Below are positions 1-10,361 of a DNA stretch of 64,000 bases, in pieces. The notes under the pieces are model-generated. The model was not told the DNA's origin. It worked only from the letters and a program-made list of their open reading frames with translations, and searched no databases. The translations under genes were made by a program, and so were the position numbers. The stretch is taken from the NCBI GenBank assembly GCA_028289645.1, contig JANQOK010000008.1, forward strand, positions 248,001-312,000, written 5' to 3'. The first letter of the stretch is position 1; every line of letters starts with the position of its first letter. Source of the DNA: Anderseniella sp. (lineage in GTDB: Bacteria > Pseudomonadota > Alphaproteobacteria > Rhizobiales > Aestuariivirgaceae).

Positions 1-1329
1 GCCTGACGCAGCAAGCTGGGCTTTCATCTTTTCATATACCAGGCGCTCGTGGGCGGCATGCTGGTCGACGATCACCATGCCGTCGCGGGTCTGGGATATG
101 ATGTAATTGGCATGCACCTGGGTGCGTGGCGCACCCAGCGGCGTATCCAGGTCACCCTCGTCAGGCGCCTCGCTGACACCAGCACCGGACGGCGGCGCAA
201 AGGCCTCAAACGCTGCCTGGGTTTCCTGAAATCCCGGTCGTGACGGAGCGGTCCAGTTCTGCTGCTGACGAGGTGGCTGTGGCTGGTAGCCGGCTGATTC
301 CGGGCGGAACGAACTGAGGGTCCCCTCACCGACGGTATTCGATGCCCGGTGGCCGGCATCGGCCAGCGCCTGGCGGATGGCACCAACGATCAGGCCGCGC
401 ACCAGGGACTGATCTCGAAACCGCACCTCGGTCTTGGCCGGATGAACGTTTACGTCCACCTCATCCGGCGGCAAGGTGAGAAACAGGGCAACGGCAGGAT
501 GGCGCCCGCGCAACATGAAGTCGGCATAAGCGCCGCGCAATGCGCCGGCGATGACCTTGTCACGCACCGGCCTGCCATTGACATGCACATACTGCTGGTT
601 GGCCTGGGCGCGATGGTAAGTCGGCAGGCTGACCAGTCCGCTCAGCTTGACGGTTTCACGCATCGCATCGATGGAGACGGTATTGCCCTGGAACTCGCGC
701 CCCATCACCGCGTGGATGCGGGCCTCAAGTTCGCCTTCACGAAGGTCGACCAGCGACCGGCCATCTGAGGTCATGGTGAAGCGGACGCCCGGATGTGCCA
801 TGGCCAGGCGGCGCACCACGTCGGCCGCTTCGGCGGTTTCAGCCCGTTCAGACTTCAGAAACTTGAGCCGCGCAGGCACAGCAAAGAACAGGTCGGTCAC
901 TTCGATTACCGTGCCGTCAGCATGGGCAGCCGGGCGAACAGCCTGTTTGCGTCCGCCTTCGACGCGGATTTCATGGGCATCGCCGCCTGAGCGCGGCCGC
1001 GACAGGATTTTCAGCCTCGACACCGCGGCGATGGAGGGCAGCGCCTCGCCGCGAAACCCCAGTGTCCGTATATTGACCAGGTCATCTTCGGCCAGTTTCG
1101 ATGTTGCATGACGCTCAACCGCCAGTTCGAGTTCCGGCGCCGTCATGCCAATGCCATTGTCCGCGACGCGGATCATTGACCTGCCGCCGGCAGACAGCGC
1201 TACATCGATGACCGTGCTGCCGGCATCCAGCGCGTTCTCCACCAGTTCCTTGACCACGCTGGCGGGACGCTCGATCACCTCGCCGGCAGCAATGCGGTTA
1301 ATGGTGTTTTCCGAGAGCTTGCGGATCAT
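1..1329 (-). CDS. mutL: DNA mismatch repair protein MutL (C-terminus cut by window edge)
   Basis: MutL links MutS mismatch recognition to strand removal. The visible 443 residues begin at an ATG at 1329 with MIRKLSENTINRIAAGEV. They carry the GHKL ATPase signatures: ENALDAG at residues 31-37, then DNGIGM, HATSK and TLGFRGEAL. A Pro/Gln-rich linker follows, then the start of the C-terminal domain. At residues 422-433 the sequence fits the metal-binding endonuclease motif DQHA(x)2E(x)4E, so this looks like the nicking type of MutL found in bacteria without MutH. That reading is from family knowledge. The gene lies downstream of pgi on the same strand. The stop codon is outside the window. Confidence 0.96.
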   Translation of the reverse strand, partial: MIRKLSENTINRIAAGEVIERPASVVKELVENALDAGSTVIDVALSAGGRSMIRVADNGIGMTAPELELAVERHATSKLAEDDLVNIRTLGFRGEALPSIAAVSRLKILSRPRSGGDAHEIRVEGGRKQAVRPAAHADGTVIEVTDLFFAVPARLKFLKSERAETAEAADVVRRLAMAHPGVRFTMTSDGRSLVDLREGELEARIHAVMGREFQGNTVSIDAMRETVKLSGLVSLPTYHRAQANQQYVHVNGRPVRDKVIAGALRGAYADFMLRGRHPAVALFLTLPPDEVDVNVHPAKTEVRFRDQSLVRGLIVGAIRQALADAGHRASNTVGEGTLSSFRPESAGYQPQPPRQQQNWTAPSRPGFQETQAAFEAFAPPSGAGVSEAPDEGDLDTPLGAPRTQVHANYIISQTRDGMVIVDQHAAHERLVYEKMKAQLAASG

Positions 1330-1358
1330 GGTTTGCCGCTACCGACCTTTCCGTCCTG

Positions 1359-1430
1359 CGGGGTGCAGGAATCGAACCTATAGAAACAGTTGCCCCACCT
1401 TGTAACCCATCAGCCTATCTCTGCCACCCG
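1359..1430 (-). other. tRNA-like sequence between pgi and mutL
   Basis: Read on the minus strand, this stretch contains a consensus T-loop (GGTTCGATTCC, at 1368-1378). Its ends, CGGGTG and CACCCCG, can pair with a one-base bulge, giving roughly tRNA length (72 nt). I could not fold a clean acceptor stem, D-arm or anticodon arm, and no CCA follows. It may be a decayed tRNA, a structured leader for mutL, or coincidence. Confidence 0.3.
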
Positions 1431-1432
1431 GT

Positions 1433-2752
1433 TTACGGCTTCATCGCAGAGAGGTAATCCCGGGTCAGGACCTTGCCCTGCTCGACGGCCGGTTGATCAA
1501 ACGGATCAATGTTCATCATGAAGCCGGCCATGATGGTTTCAAGCATGAAATGCATCATCAGAGCGCCGAGCGTGCGCTCATCCACCCTGTCGATGGCAAT
1601 TACCCTGACCGGCCTGCCATTGCGTATCAAGACCTCAACTGCGGCGCTTTGCTGGCACGCGGTCACGTCACCCACCATACGTCCGGCGAGATACCCCAGC
1701 AGCGGGTCTGACGCCAGGCTGTCGGGCAGGCGCGGCCCCTGCTTCTTGGTGGCGGGAAAGATCAGATTGACAAGACGGCCTTCGGAGCCATCCAGAAACA
1801 ACTGCATCTGGCTGTGCTGGTCAACCGGGCCGGCAGCGGCGACCGGTTGCGAACCAAGTCCGTTCTTGCCGAGGCTTTCGGCCCACAATTGCACATACCA
1901 GTTGGAAAACAGGCGCAGCCGGTCCGCATAGGGCATCATCACCGAGACGTTCATGCCGCGCGTTTCCTGAAGCGCCACGCAAACAGCTGCCCCGATGACC
2001 GGCGATGCGTTGTCGCCCGCCAGCACCGCCTGCATGACATCGCCGGCACCCTTTCGAATGGCCAGACCATCAAGACCGGCCACGAATGCCGGCAGCAATC
2101 CGACGTTTGACAGCGCCGAGTAGCGGCCTCCCACATGCGGATCATGATCCAGCAGCATCAGCCGATGAATCCGTGCCAGCCGCAACAGGGGATTGTGGTG
2201 CGGGTCACCGGGCTCGCTCAATGCAACCACATGGTTGGCAGGCCGCAGCCCGGCGTGTTCAAGCGCGCCCAGCAGGCACAGAACCTGCACCATTGTCTCT
2301 GGCGTACCGCCGGATTTGGAAATGACGAGCACCTTCGTCGTCGGCAATGGCAACGAGGCAAACGCCTCGGCAATTGTCGAGGCATCCAGATTGTCAAAGA
2401 AGTGCAGCCGGGCGCCGATGTTTGCCTCACAACCAGGCACCCGGTATCCGGCCAGCTGCATGATCGCCTGCGCGCCTAGAGATGAACCGCCGGTTCCAAG
2501 AAACACGATGTCGGTTGCACCGTCGCGCAAGAACATTGCCGCCATCTTGCACGAAGCCAGATCATCTATTTTTTGCGGCAGACGTGTGAGTGGCAGCGAG
2601 TGCTGCTTGTGCATGGCGCACAGACGTGCACGAGCCTCACCGGCCCTTTCCATATAAAGCGCCAGATCGGCATCACTCAATCCCGCATAACCCACATGCG
2701 CCGACATGCAGCCCGAAATATCGTGAATAAATGCGCCATTCGAAACGCTCAT
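1433..2752 (-). CDS. pgi: Glucose-6-phosphate isomerase
   Basis: This enzyme interconverts glucose-6-phosphate and fructose-6-phosphate in the cytosol. The 439-residue protein has the SIS-type sugar-phosphate loop FLGTGGSSLGAQAI, a second phosphate-binding stretch VISKSGGTPETM, and the PGI signature GPVDQHSQMQLFLDG. It is shorter than the ~550-residue enterobacterial enzyme, matching the compact form seen in some alphaproteobacteria. It sits between two M16 peptidase genes and mutL on the same strand. The start is the ATG at 2752. The 277 bp upstream hold no gene. Confidence 0.9.
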   Translation of the reverse strand: MSVSNGAFIHDISGCMSAHVGYAGLSDADLALYMERAGEARARLCAMHKQHSLPLTRLPQKIDDLASCKMAAMFLRDGATDIVFLGTGGSSLGAQAIMQLAGYRVPGCEANIGARLHFFDNLDASTIAEAFASLPLPTTKVLVISKSGGTPETMVQVLCLLGALEHAGLRPANHVVALSEPGDPHHNPLLRLARIHRLMLLDHDPHVGGRYSALSNVGLLPAFVAGLDGLAIRKGAGDVMQAVLAGDNASPVIGAAVCVALQETRGMNVSVMMPYADRLRLFSNWYVQLWAESLGKNGLGSQPVAAAGPVDQHSQMQLFLDGSEGRLVNLIFPATKKQGPRLPDSLASDPLLGYLAGRMVGDVTACQQSAAVEVLIRNGRPVRVIAIDRVDERTLGALMMHFMLETIMAGFMMNIDPFDQPAVEQGKVLTRDYLSAMKP

Positions 2753-3029
2753 TCAGGCAGACCCCTGGACACAACATCGCGCTCGGAGCCATTCAGGTCT
2801 CGACGGAATCAACACCCCTGCTCCAAACATCATGCTTAGCACGTCTTGATTGGTAAGACCGCACGTACTTTCAAGAGAACTGCTTTAACGCAAGTTGCGG
2901 CTCAGCGCAAACCATCCTGCCGCAATGCCAAGGGCTAATTCCTTGAAATAAATGAGTTTATGTTTCAGACACAAACAACCATTCAAATGCAGGGATGTGA
3001 GCGCCAAGAGATCGCCGCATCGAGCGCTA

Positions 3030-4367
3030 TCAGCCTGGAGCCTCACCGGTCCGCAACGGAATTCCTTCCGGCCGGCCGACAATGGAGATTGTCAACGCCT
3101 CAGGATCGATCAGGCGTTTTGCAACACGTTTGGCATCTTCAACCGTGACCGCCCGGATCAGGTCGTTGCGCTCTTTCACATAGTCGATGCCAAGATTGTC
3201 CTGCTGGATACCCAGCAGTTGACTGGCAATCTTTCTGCCACTGTCGAACCGGAGCGCATAAGACCCAGTCAGATAGGTTTTCGCCTGTTCAAGTTCTTCT
3301 TCCGTCGGCCCCTTCTCGGCCATCTTGACAAGTTCGGCCCGCAACACGTCGAGGGTTTCACCCGCCCTGGCATTCTGGGTCGATACCGAACCGATCAGCA
3401 AACCGCCGTTGGTCCATGATGCAAGACCGGTGTAGATGCCGTAGGTGAGGCCGCGTTTTTCGCGAACCTCTTCCATCAGACGAGAGCCAAAACCGCCGTC
3501 GCCGAGCACGAAATTCATCACATAGGCAGTCACGAAGTCAGGATCGCTGCGCACCAGTCCCGGCATGGCAAACGACATGACCGACTGCGGTATCTTGCGC
3601 TCCACGATAGTGATTGAGCCCTTTTCCGGCGCTTTCAGGTCAGGTATCGAAATCTTCTTGCCCTGTTTCGGCAGCGCGCCGAACACCTGGTCGAGCAGCG
3701 GCCCGAGCTCTTCAGCAGTAATGTCGCCAACAACTGCAATCTGCAGATGCTCACGCACAAAAATGGACGACCAGGCATCTTTCAGGTCCTGCGGCTTCAT
3801 GGCCGACACGCTGTCCGCATCACCCTTTGCGACCCGGGCGTACGGATGATCGCCAAGCATGGTTTTCAACAAAGCCTTGCTGGCGATGCGGCCGGGGTTC
3901 TCCTCGTCTCCCTTGATGCCGAGCAGAATCTGACCCCGCACCTTGTCCATAGGCTCGGCGTCAAACCGCGGTTCGGTAACCGCAAGCCGCAGCAGCTCAA
4001 AGGCAGCATCCTTGTTTTCCGACAAGGTCTGGAACGAGCCGGTAAAAAACTCACGATCGGTGTCATATGACATGCGGATGGCCAATTCCGACATCCGCTG
4101 CTGGAATTCCTGCGACTTCAGTTCGCCTGCCCCCTCATCCAGCATGCCGGACAGGAAGTACGACCGTCCAGGAGCGCTCTCCGGATCGTTGATTGTGCCG
4201 CCACGAAACGAAAACCGCATGGTGATCAGGGGCACCGTCTTGTCTGACACCAACCAGGCTTTGATGCCTTTCGGTGATTCCACCTCGCGTATTTCAAACG
4301 CTTGGACATGCACCACCTGCAACAGGCTCAGGAACAGAGTCAGAATAGTGAGTTTGAAGAGTTTCAT
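3030..4367 (-). CDS. M16 family peptidase homologue without the zinc motif, exported
   Basis: An insulinase-like M16 protein of 445 residues with a clear signal peptide (MKLFKLTILTLFLSLLQVVHVQA). The reading frame extends further upstream, but the ATG at 4367 puts the signal peptide at the N-terminus and avoids overlapping the gene before it. The HxxEH zinc-binding motif expected near residue 60 is absent; that position reads FLSGMLDEGAGELKS. The C-terminal half keeps the M16 look (GDGGFGSRLMEEVREKRGLTYGI). Known family logic is that an inactive M16 subunit pairs with an active one, as in mitochondrial processing peptidase. The active partner is encoded 37 bp upstream. Confidence 0.87.
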   Translation of the reverse strand: MKLFKLTILTLFLSLLQVVHVQAFEIREVESPKGIKAWLVSDKTVPLITMRFSFRGGTINDPESAPGRSYFLSGMLDEGAGELKSQEFQQRMSELAIRMSYDTDREFFTGSFQTLSENKDAAFELLRLAVTEPRFDAEPMDKVRGQILLGIKGDEENPGRIASKALLKTMLGDHPYARVAKGDADSVSAMKPQDLKDAWSSIFVREHLQIAVVGDITAEELGPLLDQVFGALPKQGKKISIPDLKAPEKGSITIVERKIPQSVMSFAMPGLVRSDPDFVTAYVMNFVLGDGGFGSRLMEEVREKRGLTYGIYTGLASWTNGGLLIGSVSTQNARAGETLDVLRAELVKMAEKGPTEEELEQAKTYLTGSYALRFDSGRKIASQLLGIQQDNLGIDYVKERNDLIRAVTVEDAKRVAKRLIDPEALTISIVGRPEGIPLRTGEAPG

Positions 4368-4404
4368 GCCTGCCGTCCGGTTTGTTGGCTTGGAGGATAG
4401 GATT

Positions 4405-5805
4405 TCAATTTGAGGTGGCACTTGCCGCCTTTGAAGGCGCCGGCACCAGTACACCTGTAGCCGAATTCCTCAGCTTGAGGTAAGTTCGCGCCGCCTCGGT
4501 AACCTGCTCGGCTGTGACCTGCTTGATACGGTTGCTCCACTGCTTGGTATGCTCAACCGAGCGCCCAATGGCGAAAGCGGCACCAAATATGTAGGCCAAC
4601 CGGAACTGGCTGTCGATGGCATAGACGTTGCTGGAAATCAACTGTTTGCGCGCACGCTCGACCCGATCTTCGGGAACTCCCTCCTTGAACAGCTTGTGCA
4701 AAGCGGCATCCAGCGCCTCTTCGGCCACCTTTACGTCAACGCCAGGGGCTGGTGCGATGCTGATGCTTAGTTCACCGCCGTCCAGCGTATCGCCATTGTG
4801 CCATGAAGAGACCTGCGAGGCGATCTTCTGACGGGTCACAAGTTCGGTATAAAGGTATGATGACGAACCGCCACCGAGCACTTGGCCGAGTAAGTCAAGC
4901 GCTTCAGACACGCCGGGAGGCGCCTGATTTACACCGGGCACCAGATACTTTCGGGCAATGGACGGACTGGCAGTGCGCGGATCGCTCATCTCTACCCGTT
5001 TGGCGGCGATCGGGGTTGGCTCCTGCGTACGGGCGCGTTCAGGCGTCGGAGCCGTTTTTTTCAGCTTGCCGTAATATTTCACGGCCAGTTCGTGAACCTT
5101 CTCCGGATCGACATCCCCGACCACGACCAGAGCCGCATTGGACGGCGTATAATACTTGCGATAAAACGCCTCAGCGTCGGCAGCTGTGAGCGTCTCTACC
5201 TCCGACATCCACCCGATTACCGGCCGGCCATAGGTGTGAGCTGTGTAGGACGCTGCGTTCAATTGTTCGCGCAGCAGAGCGGCGGGATTGTTCTCTGTCC
5301 GCGATCGGCGTTCTTCCTTCACCACTTCCAATTCGGTCTTGACGTCCCTGTCATTGAAAGTAGTGTTGGCGAACCGGTCCGCGCCCAAGTCCATGACCAG
5401 TTCGAGCCGGTCAGTCGCGATGCGCTCGAAATAGGCGGTAAAGTCGTAGCTGGTGAAGGCATTGTCTTCACCGCCGTTGAGACGAATGATTTTCGAGAAT
5501 TCCCCGGGCTTCAGGCGCTTGGTACCCTTGAACAGCAGATGTTCCAGATAGTGCGCAATGCCCGATTTACCGAGCTCCTCGTCAGCCGATCCGACCCGGA
5601 CCCAAACCATATGCGTCACCACGGGAGCCCTGTGATCGGGAATGACAATGACCTTCATGCCGTTGTCGAGTGTATACTCGCTGACATCCACGTCCAGCGC
5701 GCGCACTGGCGTTGCCGACGCGGCGATCACAAGCAGCATGACAAACATCGCAACGGATGCCGCACGGCTGTTTTCAAGCATGCTGAACACAACAGATTTG
5801 AACAA
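4405..5805 (-). CDS. M16 family zinc peptidase, exported, catalytic subunit
   Basis: A 466-residue periplasmic protease of the insulinase/MPP family. An N-terminal hydrophobic stretch (about residues 18-36) is a signal peptide; the start could be M1 or the Met at residue 9. The inverted zinc motif HYLEH is at residues 85-89, followed by the usual LLFKGT. The acidic third-ligand region ELEVVKEERRSRTENNP lies about 75 residues later. It is probably co-transcribed with the motif-lacking M16 gene just downstream, so the two likely form a heterodimer; that is inference. The substrate is unknown. Confidence 0.9.
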   Translation of the reverse strand: MFKSVVFSMLENSRAASVAMFVMLLVIAASATPVRALDVDVSEYTLDNGMKVIVIPDHRAPVVTHMVWVRVGSADEELGKSGIAHYLEHLLFKGTKRLKPGEFSKIIRLNGGEDNAFTSYDFTAYFERIATDRLELVMDLGADRFANTTFNDRDVKTELEVVKEERRSRTENNPAALLREQLNAASYTAHTYGRPVIGWMSEVETLTAADAEAFYRKYYTPSNAALVVVGDVDPEKVHELAVKYYGKLKKTAPTPERARTQEPTPIAAKRVEMSDPRTASPSIARKYLVPGVNQAPPGVSEALDLLGQVLGGGSSSYLYTELVTRQKIASQVSSWHNGDTLDGGELSISIAPAPGVDVKVAEEALDAALHKLFKEGVPEDRVERARKQLISSNVYAIDSQFRLAYIFGAAFAIGRSVEHTKQWSNRIKQVTAEQVTEAARTYLKLRNSATGVLVPAPSKAASATSN

Positions 5806-6118
5806 GGCAAACTCCTATTTCGCGCTACGCACCATCTATTTGAATAGCGCTGCGCCTGTTAGCATACAAGGCAATTGCAAGTTCTCGGGAACCCACGCAA
5901 CCGCCTTGTCACCTGGAAACGATCAGGCCTTCCACTACTTGTCACTTCACTTGCAAACCATCTCAGGGCGGGCAAATCACTTGCGCGCACTATGCATGAA
6001 GTGTGTTTTCAACGCTACTGAACTATTCGTAACCAATTGTGTGTTTCTGGGTGTCTGGCTGCAGCACAAAAAACCCGCAAACACCGGTAACTCAAAATAG
6101 CGGCGAACACGGTATGTT
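5806..6118. other. Intergenic region, no gene found
   Basis: This 313 bp gap separates the BamF-like lipoprotein gene from the catalytic M16 gene, both on the minus strand. It is less GC-rich than its flanks. I see no convincing reading frame, terminator or RNA. It should contain the promoter of the M16 pair. Confidence 0.4.
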
Positions 6119-6706
6119 CTAGTCACTCGACCAGAATTCACCCGAATTGAAGACGGTGCCGTAGTTCGGGTTCTTGGCACGTTCCAGCTCGATTTTCTTG
6201 GCACGCGCCTCCTTGTCCAGAACCGACTGTTTTTTGCGTGTGCCGTCAGGATTGTAAGGATTTATGCCATGGCGCAGGTAGGGTTCGTCGGCCGGATTCC
6301 TGCTCTGGATAACGTTATTGGATATCCCCGCAGTTTCGTCTCGCGGGGCCGGCGGAGCCTGATAGGCCTGCTGTTGCTGCGCAGGCACGGAATTCTGCCA
6401 TGCCGGCTGCTGGCCTTGCGGCTGCGGTGGCGGGGGAGCCTGATAGGTCTGGTTGGTTGCCCGCTGACCCTGTTGAACCTGCAGGCCGTTACCGCTTCTG
6501 TCGTAGGCAGGAGCGTTGGCCGCACCTGGCTGGCGCAGCGACAGGTCCGGCGGCACCGACAAAGGCTGATTGGTGACAATCGGGCTGTTCTCACTGCCAC
6601 GGTTACCCGAATCGAAGGCATCCAGGACACTGGTTTCCGAACACGCTGCCACAAACGGCAAAGCCAGCAATACCAGCCCATTTCGCATGTTAACCTTAAG
6701 CGTCAT
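6119..6706 (-). CDS. bamF: DUF3035 lipoprotein, BamF-type subunit of the outer-membrane assembly machine
   Basis: A lipoprotein of about 195 residues. The signal sequence ends in the lipobox LPFVAAC, followed by a low-complexity Pro/Gln-rich segment (QAPPPPQPQGQQPAWQ) and a charged C-terminus. The motif PLSVPPDLSLRQPG after the lipobox is characteristic of DUF3035, described as BamF in alphaproteobacteria lacking BamC. Starts at 6706 (GGGAG about 10 nt upstream) or 6688 (AAGG about 5 nt upstream) are both possible. It lies downstream of ileS-lspA, so the operon makes both a lipoprotein and the peptidase that processes lipoproteins. Confidence 0.8.
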   Translation of the reverse strand: MTLKVNMRNGLVLLALPFVAACSETSVLDAFDSGNRGSENSPIVTNQPLSVPPDLSLRQPGAANAPAYDRSGNGLQVQQGQRATNQTYQAPPPPQPQGQQPAWQNSVPAQQQQAYQAPPAPRDETAGISNNVIQSRNPADEPYLRHGINPYNPDGTRKKQSVLDKEARAKKIELERAKNPNYGTVFNSGEFWSSD

Positions 6707-6817
6707 CTCAGAAACACTCCCATCACTGCTCGCAACCACCAATACCGATGGCGAAACTTCGCGCCACGCCTGACAGCCGTTTAGGGCAAAAGCATGGCCC
6801 GGTGCGGTAACACAAGA

Positions 6818-7324
6818 TCACTTATCCGTCGTTTTTTCCTCGTGTACAAACGAGTCATACATCAGCACCAGCACACCTGCAACGATGGCCATATCTGCTA
6901 TGTTGAACACATACCAGCTAAATCCGGCAACATATAGGTGGAAAAAGTCCGCAACCGCACCGTGCAGCAGCCGGTCGGTTGCATTGGCGAGCGCGCCGCC
7001 CAACACCAGCCCGATCGCGGCTGCGACATACGGCTTGGTCTGACGGGCCAGCCAGATCCACAGCAGCACCGACACCGCAATAGACAGTACGATCAGTATC
7101 CATCGTGTCGCCTGGGAATGGGAGGCAAACCAGCCATAGGAAATGCCGTAATTCCACACCATGACCAGATCGAAGCCCGGCATCACCTTCACCGGCTGAT
7201 GCCGGGCGATGTCGAACACCTGGATCATGTACCATTTGTGAGCCTGGTCGACGATGTAGGCGAGCACTGCCAGCGCCGCTCCAACTGCGGACAGGCGGCC
7301 CCACATCACCGGTCCGGAAATCAT
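6818..7324 (-). CDS. lspA: Lipoprotein signal peptidase (signal peptidase II)
   Basis: This inner-membrane aspartic peptidase removes signal peptides from diacylglyceryl-modified prolipoproteins. The protein has about 168 residues and four hydrophobic segments. The two catalytic aspartates are recognisable in GAVADFFHLY and FNIADMAI. I chose the ATG at 7324 (MISGPVM) because it overlaps the ileS stop codon as ATGA, a typical translational-coupling arrangement. The longer frame to 7351 would lie inside ileS. The ileS-lspA pairing is conserved in bacteria. Confidence 0.94.
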   Translation of the reverse strand: MISGPVMWGRLSAVGAALAVLAYIVDQAHKWYMIQVFDIARHQPVKVMPGFDLVMVWNYGISYGWFASHSQATRWILIVLSIAVSVLLWIWLARQTKPYVAAAIGLVLGGALANATDRLLHGAVADFFHLYVAGFSWYVFNIADMAIVAGVLVLMYDSFVHEEKTTDK

Positions 7325-10218
7325 CAAACGGTTACGCCCAGCCGGGCCCATTCGCGCAGGGCATCGGCGTCGCGCGGCGTCACGTCGGGATATTCCGCAT
7401 CGCTGCCGACCTCAGGCAGAACTTTCCATGATCTGGCACATTTAGTGCCCTTGGCCATTGCCGGCACCACCGAGACACCGCGCACCTCGTCCAGCCGATA
7501 GGCGTCTGCCGGACCATCGCCCTGCTCTACCGAGGCACCGGAGGTGATGCAGATTTCAGCCATGTCGATATCGCCTACCGCGGCGGACAATGCGTCATCG
7601 GAAATATACACGACCGGTGCGGATTCCAGCGACGACCCGATGCGCTTCTCGCGGCGCTCTATCTCCAGCGCGCCGGTCACCACGGACCGCACCTTCATGA
7701 CTTTCGCCCATTTGGCTTCCAGCTCCTGATCACGCCAGTCTGCCGACACGTCCGGAAACTGCACCGTGTGCACGCAGGCATCCTCGCCGTGGCGCTGCAT
7801 CCAGGCCTCGTCGCAGGTGAACACCAGAACCGGGGCCAACCAGGACACCACGCAATCGAAAATGCGGTCGATGACCGTCAGCGCTGCACGCCGCTGCAGC
7901 GACGATGGGGCGTCGCAATAAAGCGCATCCTTGCGAACATCGAAATAGAACGACGACAGGTCCGTGGTCATGAAGTTCGACAGGGCCGAATAGATGCGGC
8001 GGAAGTCAAACTGGTCATAGCCCTTGTGCACCACGCCATCGAGGCGGGCCAGATGCGACAGCATCAGGCGCTCCAGTTCCGGCATGTCGGCGTCGGACAC
8101 CCTGTCTTCCGGTTTGAAATGCGCCAGCGAGCCTAACATCCAGCGCACGGTGTTGCGCAGCTTGCGGTAGGCATCGACATTGGTCTTGATGATTTCCGGG
8201 CCGATGCGCTGGTCTTCGGCATAGTCGACCGAGGCAACCCACAAGCGCAGGATGTCGGCGCCGTATTGCTTGATGACGTCCTGCGGCACGGTTGTATTAC
8301 CCAACGATTTGGACATCTTGCGGCCCTGCTCGTCCATGGTGAAACCGTGGGTGAGCACCGTATCGTAGGGCGCGCGTCCGCGTGTGCCGCACGACTCCAG
8401 CAGCGATGAGTGGAACCAGCCGCGATGCTGGTCGGACCCTTCAAGGTAAAGGTCCGCCGGCCATTTCAGGTCGTCACGCTGCTCCAGGCAGAAGGCGTGG
8501 GTAGAGCCTGAATCAAACCACACATCCAGAATGTCACGCACCTGGGTCCATTCATTTGCCGAATAGTCTCCGCCCAGGAAGCGCTCGGCGGCGCCGTCGG
8601 CATACCAGGCATCGGCGCCGTCTTTCATGAACGCGTCAACAATGCGCTGGTTGACAGTCTCGTCCTTCAGCACTTCGCCGTCCTCGTTGGCAAACACCGC
8701 GATGGGCACGCCCCAGGCGCGCTGGCGCGACAGCACCCAGTCGGGCCGGTCCTCGATCATGCCGCGCAACCGGTTTTGCCCGGCAGCAGGCACAAAGCGG
8801 GTGTCATCGATAGCCTTGAGCGCGGTATCGCGCAGGGTAGAGCCGTTGATGTCGCGGTCCATGTACACGAACCATTGCGGCGTATTGCGGAAGATGACCG
8901 GTTTCTTCGAGCGCCAGGAATGCGGATAGGTATGCTTGAGCCTGCCGCGGGCAAACAGCATGTCGGCTGCGATCAGCGCCTTAATGACAGCCTCGTTGGC
9001 CTTGCCCTTGTCGCCCTTGTCGGTGATCACCTGCTCACCTTCGAAACCCGGCGCATCCTTGGTGAAGCAGCCGTCCGGGCCAACGGTGAACGGGATCGCC
9101 GGATCGATGCCGCGCGCCTCGAGATCGGCGGCATTGTCCATCCAGGCGTCGAAGTCTTCGCGACCGTGGCCGGGTGCTGTGTGCACGAAGCCGGTGCCGG
9201 CGTCATCGGTGACGTGGTCGCCGTTGAGCAGCGGCACATCGAACTCATAGCCCTCGCCGCGCAGCGGGTGGGCGCAGACAACGGCAGCGAGGTCGTTCGT
9301 TGCGACATCAGACAGCCGCTTGTACTGCAGCTTGGCCTTGGTGAAAGACTCTTCCGCCAGATTGTCGGCGAACACCAGCTTTTCGCCGGCCTGCGGTCCA
9401 AAGTCGTTTTCCGCCGCGGTTACCTCATACAGCCCGTAGCTGATCCGGCCGGCATAGGAGATCGCCCGGTTGCCGGGGATCGTCCACGGCGTTGTCGTCC
9501 AGATGACCACGCAGGCGCCTTTGAGCGCCGCGGCACCTGAAATCACCGGGAACTTCACCCACACGGTGTCGGACTGGTAGTCCTGATACTCGACCTCAGC
9601 CTCCGCCAGCGCGGTGCGCTCCACCACCGACCACATGATCGGCTTGGAGCCGCGATACAGCTGGCCGGACATGGCGAACTTCATCAGCTCCCTGGCGATC
9701 AGGGCCTCGGCTTCGAAGTTCATGGTCAGGTAGGGATCGACAAAGTCACCAACCACGCCGAGGCGCTTGAATTCCTCGGTCTGGACACCGATCCAGTGGG
9801 TGGCGAACTGACGGCACTCCTCGCGGAACTCGTTGATCGGCACCTCGTCCTTGTCCTTGCCGGCGGCGCGGTATTTTTCCTCGATCTTCCATTCGATGGG
9901 CAGCCCGTGACAGTCCCAGCCCGGCACGTAGTTTGAGTCATAGCCGCGCATCTGAAACGACTTGGTGATCAGGTCCTTCAGGATCTTGTTGAGGGCATGG
10001 CCAATGTGGATGTTGCCATTGGCATAGGGCGGGCCGTCGTGCAGCACGTATTTCGGCCGCCCCTTGGACTGCTCGCGCAGGGTCTTGTACAGGTCCATGC
10101 TTTCCCATTTCGCCAGGATCTCCGGCTCCTTCTTGGGCAGGCCGGCGCGCATGGGAAAATCGGTCTTGGGCAGGAACAGCGTGGTGGAATAATCGCGTTC
10201 CGTCTTGGTATCGCTCAT
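7324..10218 (-). CDS. ileS: Isoleucine--tRNA ligase
   Basis: Class I aminoacyl-tRNA synthetase charging tRNA-Ile. The protein has 964 residues from the ATG at 10218 ([21 protein letters not shown]); the open frame upstream of this Met does not resemble the family. The HIGH motif is at residues 71-74 ([12 protein letters not shown]) and KMSKS at 634-638 ([11 protein letters not shown]). Both are complete, and the editing CP1 region lies between them. The C-terminus ([13 protein letters not shown], then [16 protein letters not shown]) is the alphaproteobacterial form with only one CxR and no second zinc-finger Cys pair. Its stop overlaps lspA. Confidence 0.97.
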   Translation of the reverse strand: MSDTKTERDYSTTLFLPKTDFPMRAGLPKKEPEILAKWESMDLYKTLREQSKGRPKYVLHDGPPYANGNIHIGHALNKILKDLITKSFQMRGYDSNYVPGWDCHGLPIEWKIEEKYRAAGKDKDEVPINEFREECRQFATHWIGVQTEEFKRLGVVGDFVDPYLTMNFEAEALIARELMKFAMSGQLYRGSKPIMWSVVERTALAEAEVEYQDYQSDTVWVKFPVISGAAALKGACVVIWTTTPWTIPGNRAISYAGRISYGLYEVTAAENDFGPQAGEKLVFADNLAEESFTKAKLQYKRLSDVATNDLAAVVCAHPLRGEGYEFDVPLLNGDHVTDDAGTGFVHTAPGHGREDFDAWMDNAADLEARGIDPAIPFTVGPDGCFTKDAPGFEGEQVITDKGDKGKANEAVIKALIAADMLFARGRLKHTYPHSWRSKKPVIFRNTPQWFVYMDRDINGSTLRDTALKAIDDTRFVPAAGQNRLRGMIEDRPDWVLSRQRAWGVPIAVFANEDGEVLKDETVNQRIVDAFMKDGADAWYADGAAERFLGGDYSANEWTQVRDILDVWFDSGSTHAFCLEQRDDLKWPADLYLEGSDQHRGWFHSSLLESCGTRGRAPYDTVLTHGFTMDEQGRKMSKSLGNTTVPQDVIKQYGADILRLWVASVDYAEDQRIGPEIIKTNVDAYRKLRNTVRWMLGSLAHFKPEDRVSDADMPELERLMLSHLARLDGVVHKGYDQFDFRRIYSALSNFMTTDLSSFYFDVRKDALYCDAPSSLQRRAALTVIDRIFDCVVSWLAPVLVFTCDEAWMQRHGEDACVHTVQFPDVSADWRDQELEAKWAKVMKVRSVVTGALEIERREKRIGSSLESAPVVYISDDALSAAVGDIDMAEICITSGASVEQGDGPADAYRLDEVRGVSVVPAMAKGTKCARSWKVLPEVGSDAEYPDVTPRDADALREWARLGVTV

Positions 10219-10361
10219 GGTCAAAATGCTTCCAGAAATGCAGCGTCGCGCGCGTTCTAGCAGTGTTCGCGAAGCGATGGAAGAAGGTGAGATGACAGCA
10301 TTGAAAAACCTGATAACCTGTTGGCTTGGGCAACACTTGGAATTGCACGAGCACTCAAAAG

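Noticed and set aside
4368-4454. Longer N-terminus for the motif-less M16 protein
   Set aside because: It overlaps the upstream M16 gene and pushes the signal peptide to residue 30; the ATG at 4367 is better.
8776-9540. 254-codon plus-strand frame inside ileS
   Set aside because: It is an antisense shadow of a strongly conserved synthetase gene, with no family resemblance or ribosome-binding site.
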